Source of the DNA: Saccharospirillum impatiens DSM 12546
Lineage (GTDB): Bacteria > Pseudomonadota > Gammaproteobacteria > Pseudomonadales > Natronospirillaceae
Assembly: GCF_000423605.1 (NCBI RefSeq)
Contig: NZ_AUIH01000002.1
Span: 1 to 64,000, forward strand
Length of the DNA: 64,000 bases
Direction of reading: 5' to 3'
This document shows positions 57,416-64,000 of this stretch, piece by piece. Both the position numbers and the translations under genes were made by a program. Every line of letters begins with the position of its first letter. Position 1 is the stretch's first letter. The notes under the pieces were generated by a model. That model saw only the letters and a list, made by a program, of their open reading frames with translations. It did not search any database and was not told where the DNA came from.

Positions 57416-58306
57416 TTACCGGAATACCCCAGTCGACAGATACCGGTCGCCCCGGTCACAAATAATGGCCACTATCACCGCATTCTCAAGTTGTTCGCTC
57501 AGGCGCAAGGCACCGGCTACCGAGCCACCGGACGAAACGCCAGCAAAGATGCCTTCTTCGGCCGCCAGTCGGCGCATGGACACTTCAGCCTCGTGCTGGT
57601 TAATGTCCAACACCTGGTCGACCCGGCTGGCTTCATATATTTTGGGCAGGTAGGCCTCTGGCCAGCGACGAATACCCGGTATTTGGGAGCCTTCATCGGG
57701 CTGCAATCCCACGATCTGAACGGCCGGATTTTGCTCTTTCAGATATCGCGACACACCCATTATGGTGCCGGTAGTGCCCATGGATGATACAAAATGGGTC
57801 ACTTTCCCTTGCGTATCTCTCCAGATCTCAGGACCCGTGCTTTCATAGTGTGCCCTGGGGTTGTCCGGATTGGCGAACTGGTCCAACACCCGCCCTTTTC
57901 CTTCGGTCTGCATCTGCAACGCCAGATCACGCGCGTACTCCATGCCCTGCTCCTGAGTGACACTGATGATCTCAGCCCCATAGGCTCGCATGCTGGCACG
58001 CCGCTCTTCACTCAAATTCGCTGGCATGATCAGGATCATCTTATAGCCCTTGATCGCGGCTGCCATGGCCAGCGCAATGCCGGTATTACCGCTGGTGGCC
58101 TCGATCAGGGTGTCGCCTGGCGCTATGTCCCCTCTGTCTTCAGCATGCCGGATCATACTGATTGCCGGCCGGTCTTTAACCGAACCCGCAGGGTTATTGC
58201 CTTCCAGTTTAAGCAGGATGGTATTGCTCGTCTCTCCCGCCATGCGCTGCAAACGCACCAGGGGCGTATTGCCGACAAAGTCTTCAATCGTCGGATATGA
58301 GGGCAT
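57416..58306 (-). CDS. cysM: Cysteine synthase B
   Basis: PLP enzyme replacing acetate of O-acetylserine by sulfide or thiosulfate. The PLP lysine is in KLEGNNPAGSVKDRPA (about residue 43), with EATSGNTGIALAMAAAIKGY and the phosphate loop STGTTGTIMGVSRY, read here as MGTTGTIMGV. At 296 residues and with the short C-terminus it is CysM rather than CysK. GGAGG precedes the ATG. The gap to relA (57249-57415) holds an 11-bp imperfect hairpin near 57312-57336 and no gene. Confidence 0.95.
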   Translation of the reverse strand: MPSYPTIEDFVGNTPLVRLQRMAGETSNTILLKLEGNNPAGSVKDRPAISMIRHAEDRGDIAPGDTLIEATSGNTGIALAMAAAIKGYKMILIMPANLSEERRASMRAYGAEIISVTQEQGMEYARDLALQMQTEGKGRVLDQFANPDNPRAHYESTGPEIWRDTQGKVTHFVSSMGTTGTIMGVSRYLKEQNPAVQIVGLQPDEGSQIPGIRRWPEAYLPKIYEASRVDQVLDINQHEAEVSMRRLAAEEGIFAGVSSGGSVAGALRLSEQLENAVIVAIICDRGDRYLSTGVFR

Positions 58307-58515
58307 TGCCTGCCTCCTGTCAAAAAAGTGCGCCTATGATACTGCGTTCAGACGCCCATGCGTAATAGCGCCTGCTTTTAACCAGCATTGACTGCGCTAT
58401 ATCAAGACGACGAGACATCCGTTAAAACGCATGAGACGTGCTCTGTCGCGGGGTTTCAATTGACCGGCTGGCAAGGGCCGATTACAGTTCCTTTACTACA
58501 AAGACAGGCAATCAA

Positions 58516-61377
58516 ATGATTTCCACGGGTATTCAAAACCGTATCCTCTTTATCGCTCTGGCGCCGGTTCTGGTCTTCGGAATTGCCTTTACCGCCTGGT
58601 TTACGAAAAATGATATGGACCAGCAAACCAACGCCTTTAACAATCGCACAGAAACAGCGGTTAACCGGCTGGCGGACGCCTTGTCGCTGCCACTGCAGGA
58701 AGGTCGTACCGAGCTGGTTCACGCCCTGCTGCGCCGTACTCTTAACGAGCGTGATGCCCGAGCTGTTCGCCTGTTCGACCCCTTTGGCAGTGAGTGGCTG
58801 GAATCGGGCCCAACCATGCGCGGCCCTGCCTACCCCTATTCCATTCAGGACACAAATCGCCTGACCCGTTACCGCAGCCAATCGACATTACGCTATCTGA
58901 TCCCGGTCTACCCGCCGTCGGACCTGCAATTGCGCATGAGCACCTCGGCGCCAACAGGCTGGCTCGAGCTCGAATTCGACTACGCCAACACCCAGGTCGC
59001 TCACTACCGGACCTTACTGATCAACCTGATGATTCTAACCCTGGGCCTGATCGCCGTGTCCGGGCTAGCGGTCTGGCTCAGCCGGGAAATCAGCCGTCCG
59101 GTGCGTAATATGATTACCACAGTTGACGCGATTCGCGAAGGCAACCTGGACGCCCGGGTGGACCTTAAAGCCAACGGAGAACTGCACGACCTCGAAGTGG
59201 GCATTAATTCCATGGCAGAAACCCTCCGCGATGCCTATGAAGAAATGCAGAACAGCGTCGAACAGGCTACTGAAGACTTGCGCGAGACACTGGAAACCAT
59301 CGAAATCCAGAACATTGAGCTCGACATGGCCCGACGCGAAGCCCAGCAGGCCAATCAAGTAAAAACCGAGTTTCTGGCCAATATGAGCCACGAAATTCGC
59401 ACACCGCTCAACGGCATTATTGGCTTTGCCCGGCTGCTGGCCAAGTCCAACCTGACCCGCAAGCAAGAAGACTACATTTCCACCATACTGTCGTCGTCTC
59501 AGGGGTTGTTGACCATCATCAATGATGTCCTCGATTTTTGTAAAATCGAAGCAGGCAAACTGATGCTCGATAACCGCAGCATGAACTTGCGCGAAACCAT
59601 TGAAGATGTGCTGGTGATGCTGGCGCCAGCATCACAGGCCAAACAACTCGAAGTTGTCAGCCTGTATTACTCGGACGTACCCGAGCAACTGGTCACCGAC
59701 CCGTTGCGGCTCAAGCAGGTGCTGACCAATCTGGTCAACAACGCCATCAAGTTCACACCCAAAGGCAGCATCGTCGTGCGGACCATGATCGAGCAAGCCC
59801 AGGGCAACAAACTGATGGTTCGCATCAGTGTTACCGATACAGGTATTGGTCTGACCAAAGCAGAACAAAAAGCGCTGTTCCATGCATTCACCCAGGCTGA
59901 CTCTTCAACCGCTCGTGAATTCGGCGGTACCGGACTCGGTCTGGTCATTTCCAAACGTCTGGTAGAACAGATGGGCGGTGATATCGGCCTGGAAAGCCAG
60001 AAAGATGAAGGCTCCACGTTCTGGTTCAACATCAAAGCCGAGGTCGCACCAGCTATCCAGCAGCCCCCAAAACTGACCGATCTGAACGATTTTACCCTCG
60101 CGATTGTAGAGCCGCGAGAAATGTCGCAACTGGCCTTGCGCCACCAGGCTGAACAGTGGGGTATGGAATGCCTGGTGATGGAAAAGCTGGACGAATTGCA
60201 CCAACACTTGAAACAACCGGACACTGTGCGTCCTGATATGGCTCTGGTGGACGTCAGTGGCTTTGGCAACGATGATTCCCTGTACCGTCAAATACTCCAT
60301 ATTGAGCGGGAACTGCACTGTCCAACCCTCGTGCTGGCCACGACACGGGACGAGGATATCAGCTACAAGCTACTGGAACAGGGAGCCAAGCACTACTTGT
60401 CGACCCCGGTACGATACAGCCAACTCTACCAGACGCTGGTCACCATGCTGCGCCCCGAAAAAGCCGGGCAAGCCGACGAACAGTCATCACTGGCCCTGGG
60501 ACTGGTCCGCTCTTCGGTGCGCGTATTGGCCGTAGACGACAATCCGGCCAACCTGAAACTGATCATCACCCTGCTGGAAAGCATCGGCATCCAGGTCGAC
60601 GGTGCGCGCAATGGAGAGGATGCGGTGAAGGCCGTCCAAAACGCCCAGTATGATCTTATCTTTATGGATATTCAGATGCCCGGCATGGATGGCAAGCAAG
60701 CCACACGCCGTATTCGCCAAATGGAACCGGCGCATTCCCGCGTACCCATCATTGCGCTGACCGCCCATGCCCTGGCCGAAGAACGGCAAAGCATGCTCGA
60801 CAGCGGGATGGACGACTATCTGACCAAGCCGGTCGACGAGGATCAGTTACACCGGACGTTGTTTAAATGGACTGGTACAACCCTGAGCTATGAGGATGCT
60901 CCGTCAGTCACGTCACCGGCAGACACTGAAGCGCCCGCATCGCTGGATATGGAAAAGCTGCACGCTCTGCCAGTGGTTGATTTCGTTTCCGGACTGGAGA
61001 AAGCCAGCGGGAAACTGGGCCTGGCGCGGGATATGTTCACCATGCTGATGGACAGCCTCGAAAAAGACCAGCGCCGCATGAACGCCCTGTATCAGCAGGG
61101 GGACTACAAAGCCCTGCTGGAAGACGTTCACCGGTTGCATGGTGCTACCCACTACTGCGGTGTGCCGCGCATCCAGATGACCGCCCTGTACACGGAATCA
61201 CTGCTCAAGCAAGGCCACTACGCCATTCTGGAGGATGCGCTGTTCCTGCTGAATGAAGAGATCAATGAACTGTCACACTGGTCGAATGACCACGACTGGG
61301 AAAAGGTGCTGGATCAGGCGGTCAAGGTCTACGCCTATCAGATGCAACAAAAATCGGGTAAGCGTCAGCCCAGCTGA
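58516..61377 (+). CDS. barA: Hybrid sensor histidine kinase BarA/GacS
   Basis: Membrane kinase of the Gac/Rsm system governing the switch from growth to secondary metabolism through UvrY/GacA. The ATG at 58516 gives 953 residues: TM1 (about 9-28), a periplasmic domain, TM2 (about 160-180), HAMP, HisKA with His about 292 in MSHEIRTPLNGIIGFARLL, HATPase (EFGGTGLGLVISKRL), a degenerate receiver, a true receiver with Asp about 717 (FMDIQMPGMDG), and Hpt with His about 875 (VHRLHGATHYCG). Divergent from cysM as in Pseudomonas. The 209-nt gap contains both promoters, not resolved. Confidence 0.95.
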   Translation: MISTGIQNRILFIALAPVLVFGIAFTAWFTKNDMDQQTNAFNNRTETAVNRLADALSLPLQEGRTELVHALLRRTLNERDARAVRLFDPFGSEWLESGPTMRGPAYPYSIQDTNRLTRYRSQSTLRYLIPVYPPSDLQLRMSTSAPTGWLELEFDYANTQVAHYRTLLINLMILTLGLIAVSGLAVWLSREISRPVRNMITTVDAIREGNLDARVDLKANGELHDLEVGINSMAETLRDAYEEMQNSVEQATEDLRETLETIEIQNIELDMARREAQQANQVKTEFLANMSHEIRTPLNGIIGFARLLAKSNLTRKQEDYISTILSSSQGLLTIINDVLDFCKIEAGKLMLDNRSMNLRETIEDVLVMLAPASQAKQLEVVSLYYSDVPEQLVTDPLRLKQVLTNLVNNAIKFTPKGSIVVRTMIEQAQGNKLMVRISVTDTGIGLTKAEQKALFHAFTQADSSTAREFGGTGLGLVISKRLVEQMGGDIGLESQKDEGSTFWFNIKAEVAPAIQQPPKLTDLNDFTLAIVEPREMSQLALRHQAEQWGMECLVMEKLDELHQHLKQPDTVRPDMALVDVSGFGNDDSLYRQILHIERELHCPTLVLATTRDEDISYKLLEQGAKHYLSTPVRYSQLYQTLVTMLRPEKAGQADEQSSLALGLVRSSVRVLAVDDNPANLKLIITLLESIGIQVDGARNGEDAVKAVQNAQYDLIFMDIQMPGMDGKQATRRIRQMEPAHSRVPIIALTAHALAEERQSMLDSGMDDYLTKPVDEDQLHRTLFKWTGTTLSYEDAPSVTSPADTEAPASLDMEKLHALPVVDFVSGLEKASGKLGLARDMFTMLMDSLEKDQRRMNALYQQGDYKALLEDVHRLHGATHYCGVPRIQMTALYTESLLKQGHYAILEDALFLLNEEINELSHWSNDHDWEKVLDQAVKVYAYQMQQKSGKRQPS

Positions 61378-61382
61378 TGCTC

Positions 61383-61751
61383 TCAGGCTAAGACTGCAAA
61401 CGCCACGACATAGTCGAGTTCATCGGCCAGGCTGATGTGAACCTGATCCGCACCAAGTGACCGCTGCTTCTCCTGCGCTGCTCCGAATAACTGAGCTTTC
61501 GGGGCTCCGTTGGCATCCGGCAGTATCTCTATTCCCTGAAAGGTTACCCCCTGAGCAATCCCCGTCCCCAAAGCCTTGGCAATAGCTTCCTTGCCAGCAA
61601 AACGATTGGCCAGAAACTTCACCGGTGCTCCGCGCCGCTGATACTCATCCTGTTCAGCCCGGGTTAGGATGCGACGCACGAAACGATCACCCTGCTGAGC
61701 CAGTACTTGCCTGATACGGTCGATGTTGACGATGTCAGTTCCGATATTCAC
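61383..61751 (-). CDS. acpS: Holo-[acyl-carrier-protein] synthase
   Basis: Attaches 4'-phosphopantetheine from CoA to ACP. The signature is complete: NIGTDIVNIDRI at the N-terminus, FLANRFAGKEAIAKALGTGI with the catalytic acidic and lysine residues, and HISLADELDYVVAFAV. Length 122 aa; GTG start at 61751. It converges with barA, 5 nt away. pdxJ, which usually sits between recO and acpS, is not present. Confidence 0.96.
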   Translation of the reverse strand: MNIGTDIVNIDRIRQVLAQQGDRFVRRILTRAEQDEYQRRGAPVKFLANRFAGKEAIAKALGTGIAQGVTFQGIEILPDANGAPKAQLFGAAQEKQRSLGADQVHISLADELDYVVAFAVLA

Positions 61752-61784
61752 TGCCGGAGTCTCTTCATAGCTGCAACCCTATGG

Positions 61785-62450
61785 TCAGCATACCCAGTTT
61801 TTGCTGTGCCAGGAACGGCCGTCAAGCACCTGTTGAATCCGGCTGGCGTTAATCAACCGGGCTGTTGCAAGGGCTCTGGCAGGTTGCCAGTTGTTGTCAG
61901 CAATGGCCTGAATAAGGCTCCCCGGTAATTCATCGGCACGACTGCCCAGGCAAAACCCCCGAGCCGGATCAAAACGATAGAAACCGTTGGGCTCAATCCA
62001 CTCCCCGGTGTCCATGGTCTGGCGATAATCAAGCCCAAACCCCGTAGCTTCCAGCAATTTTCGTTCAAAGTACCGCAACGCAGGCGCCTGTTGCGCAGGT
62101 CTTGCCAGCAGCAGCAGGGTGCTGGCGTACACGCCAAACAACCCTTCATCAGCCTGAAATCGGGGCACCAGCCGTACGCAGAGCTCATTGATATAAAGCC
62201 CCTGAACCAGAGCAGCACCGCGCTGCAGCGGCGCTGCACCCTGATAGCGCCAATCGTTAAGCTGTTTCAGTTCGGAATGCCCGTGAGTTCGGACCAAACA
62301 GGGACAAAACAGGGCGGGACGCTGGGTTCGGCCCACCGCAGTGAAACGCCCCAGGTCCGGTGTGAGCAATTCCAGCAACCAGTGAGCCTCGCGAAACGGG
62401 CGGGCATGCAAGACAAAGGCGGGCTGATTGGGCGCACGCCGTCCGGTCAT
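61785..62450 (-). CDS. recO: DNA repair protein RecO
   Basis: RecF-pathway mediator that loads RecA on SSB-coated DNA. The N-terminal OB fold ([31 protein letters not shown]) is followed by a helical domain with [20 protein letters not shown]. At 221 residues it is slightly short but normal for gammaproteobacteria. Its ATG overlaps the era stop by ATGA, so translation is coupled. Confidence 0.93.
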   Translation of the reverse strand: MTGRRAPNQPAFVLHARPFREAHWLLELLTPDLGRFTAVGRTQRPALFCPCLVRTHGHSELKQLNDWRYQGAAPLQRGAALVQGLYINELCVRLVPRFQADEGLFGVYASTLLLLARPAQQAPALRYFERKLLEATGFGLDYRQTMDTGEWIEPNGFYRFDPARGFCLGSRADELPGSLIQAIADNNWQPARALATARLINASRIQQVLDGRSWHSKNWVC

Positions 62451-63358
62451 GATTCGTTAAAGTAGCCCAGGCTTTTCAGGGCACGCTCATCATCGGCCCA
62501 ACCGCCCTTTACCTTAACCCAGAGGTTAAGCATGACTTTGGCATCAAATAATTGTTCCATATCCACGCGGGCATCCTGCCCGACCTTTTTGATACGGCTG
62601 CCTTTATCGCCGATGACTATCTTCTTCTGGCCCTGACGTTCAACCAGAATCAGACCGTGAATATGCAACACGCGGTCCTCAAACTTGAACTGCTCGATCT
62701 CAACCGCCATGGAGTAGGGCAACTCGGCACCAAGTTGGCGCATCAGCTTTTCGCGGATCATCTCAGCCGCCATGAATCGCTCAGTCCGATCCGTAATTTG
62801 GTCTTCCGGAAAATAAAACAGACTCCTGGGTAGCCGTTTGGCAATTTGCTCAACCAATGCATCGAGGTTATTGCCCCTCAACGCCGACAAAGGGACCACT
62901 TCCGCAAAGTCGAACTGTTCAGCCAGGCGCTGCATGTGGGGTAACAGGCTTTGCTTGTCCTCCAGATGATCCACCTTGTTGATCGCCAGAATGACGGGCG
63001 CCTTGTTGGCCTTAAGCTTGTCGAGGACCCACTGATCTTCTTCCGTCCAAACAGTGCGATCAACAACCAGAACAATCACATCAACATCGGCCAGAGCCGA
63101 ATCGGCAGCCCGGTTCATATAACGGTTGATGGCCTTTTCTTCACCACGGTGCATCCCCGGCGTGTCAACAAAGATCATCTGGACTTCGCCTTCACTGTGG
63201 ATGCCCATAACCCGATGCCGGGTTGTCTGGGGTTTGCGAGAGGTAATGGACACCTTCTGACCCAAAACATGATTCATCAACGTCGATTTACCCACATTTG
63301 GCCGGCCAACGATGGCAACAAAACCACAGCGGGTATTCAGTTCATAGGGTTCATTCAC
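62447..63358 (-). CDS. era: GTPase Era
   Basis: Ribosome-assembly GTPase binding the 3' end of 16S rRNA. G1 [21 protein letters not shown]3 DTPGMH, G4 NKVD and the C-terminal KH domain with [20 protein letters not shown] are all clear. Length 303 aa. Start is GTG at 63358, overlapping the rnc stop (GTGA) with GGAG upstream, so rnc-era-recO form one coupled operon. Confidence 0.97.
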   Translation of the reverse strand: MNEPYELNTRCGFVAIVGRPNVGKSTLMNHVLGQKVSITSRKPQTTRHRVMGIHSEGEVQMIFVDTPGMHRGEEKAINRYMNRAADSALADVDVIVLVVDRTVWTEEDQWVLDKLKANKAPVILAINKVDHLEDKQSLLPHMQRLAEQFDFAEVVPLSALRGNNLDALVEQIAKRLPRSLFYFPEDQITDRTERFMAAEMIREKLMRQLGAELPYSMAVEIEQFKFEDRVLHIHGLILVERQGQKKIVIGDKGSRIKKVGQDARVDMEQLFDAKVMLNLWVKVKGGWADDERALKSLGYFNES

Positions 63359-64000
63359 TTGGCATGCTCTCCGAGCGCGTTCAGGGCAGCGCGTGCCGCT
63401 TCCTGTTCCGCAATACGTCGACTGTTACCAGCGCCGACCGTTGGTTGCTCCAGCCCCTCTACTTCACAATCTACGGTAAAGGTTTGATCGTGAGCTTCAC
63501 CGGTCACTTCGCGTACGCTGTATTGCGGCAAGGGAGCCTTTCTCGACTGCAGAAACTCCTGCAGCCGGGTTTTGGAATCTTTGATGTTGTCGCTGAGGTT
63601 CAACTCTTGCAGCCTTTGATCAAACCAGTGAACGATAACGTTTTGAGCCATGTCCAGCGAATGATCAAGGCTGATTGCCCCGATAATGGCCTCAACCGCG
63701 TCAGCAAGAATACTGTCGCGCCGAAAACCGCCGCTCTTCAACTCACCACTGCCCAGGCGCAAGCACTCACCCAGTTCAAATTCCCGGCCCAACTCGGCCA
63801 GTGTTTCGCCTTTTACCAGATGAGCCCTTAGCCGGGACAATTGCCCTTCCCTTGCCTTGGGAAAGCGATCATACAGCTGCTGGGCAATGGTACAGTTAAG
63901 TATGGCGTCGCCCAGGAACTCGAGCCGTTCATTGTTCTTGCGCGCAAAACTGCGATGCGTCAGTGCCTGCTGCAACAAAACTGCATCGGTAAACTGATAA
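63355..64000 (-). CDS. rnc: Ribonuclease III, 5' end beyond the window
   Basis: Double-strand-specific endoribonuclease that cuts the rRNA precursor. The catalytic signature [20 protein letters not shown] is complete, a second acidic cluster is in [12 protein letters not shown], and the C-terminal dsRNA-binding domain runs from [20 protein letters not shown] to [16 protein letters not shown]. The frame stays open to the right edge ([17 protein letters not shown]), so the true start, about a dozen residues further, is outside. The TTG/CTG near 63978 is not the start. Confidence 0.96.
   Translation of the reverse strand, partial: YQFTDAVLLQQALTHRSFARKNNERLEFLGDAILNCTIAQQLYDRFPKAREGQLSRLRAHLVKGETLAELGREFELGECLRLGSGELKSGGFRRDSILADAVEAIIGAISLDHSLDMAQNVIVHWFDQRLQELNLSDNIKDSKTRLQEFLQSRKAPLPQYSVREVTGEAHDQTFTVDCEVEGLEQPTVGAGNSRRIAEQEAARAALNALGEHAK

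Overview
The window reads as a chromosomal segment of a gammaproteobacterium at roughly 55% GC (estimated by eye). Gene order resembles Pseudomonas and Oceanospirillales-type marine bacteria (Saccharospirillum, Reinekea and Marinobacter are guesses). Supporting blocks are murA-ibaG-mla next to kdsD-lptCAB-rpoN-hpf-ptsN-rapZ-ptsO, miaB-ybeZ-ybeY-corC, rplU-rpmA-obgE-proB beside ispB, ssb-MFS beside uvrA, mazG-relA-cysM-gacS/barA, and rnc-era-recO-acpS. No phage, insertion sequence, CRISPR array or tRNA gene is visible. Almost everything is core genome; the unusual material lies in the intergenic DNA and in what is missing from conserved operons.

1-6.2 kb: the 5' end of a leftward 16S rRNA gene with a boxA-like leader site and two tandem promoters, then a GT4 glycosyltransferase, zapE, zapG, and the sulfate-activation pair cysD-cysN. 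6.2-14.4 kb (mostly leftward): a Nif3-like protein, malZ, hisC-hisD-hisG-murA-ibaG, and a lone mlaC. 14.7-21.8 kb (rightward): LPS transport and the nitrogen-PTS cluster, then darP. 21.9-30.5 kb: an ECF11-type sigma factor with its ChrR-like zinc anti-sigma factor, a D-lactate dehydrogenase-like FAD/Fe-S protein divergent from a FadR-family regulator, an ElaA-like acetyltransferase, riboflavin synthase, a Bax-like glucosaminidase, an MFS carrier, and an unlisted 40-residue membrane microprotein.

30.7-45.9 kb: a DUF1820 protein, miaB, ybeZ-ybeY-corC, fumC, an RND/MMPL exporter, an isoprenylcysteine-methyltransferase-like protein, tag, proB, obgE, rpmA, rplU and ispB. 45.9-58.3 kb: a PilZ protein, an unrecognised membrane-anchored protein translationally coupled to a catalytically degenerate RmlD-like protein, ssb, an MFS carrier, LexA-controlled uvrA, mazG, relA and cysM. 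58.5-64 kb: a BarA/GacS hybrid kinase, acpS, recO, era and a truncated rnc.

The most striking signal is a family of five long imperfect palindromes (102-140 bp) in three intergenic gaps: miaB/ybeZ, obgE/rpmA and MFS/uvrA. Each has outer arms of about 25-32 bp enclosing smaller hairpins and a shared core. The arm sequences differ between copies while remaining self-complementary, so pairing has been kept while sequence changed. Two gaps hold a divergently oriented pair; one of these also contains a perfect 26-bp palindrome, and in the other one member is nested inside a further 17-bp inverted repeat. I cannot name this family. Secondary points are the lone mlaC, absence of kdsC, lnt, rlmD and pdxJ from their usual places, a CysN with a possible degenerate APS-kinase-like tail, and an RmlD-like pseudoenzyme.
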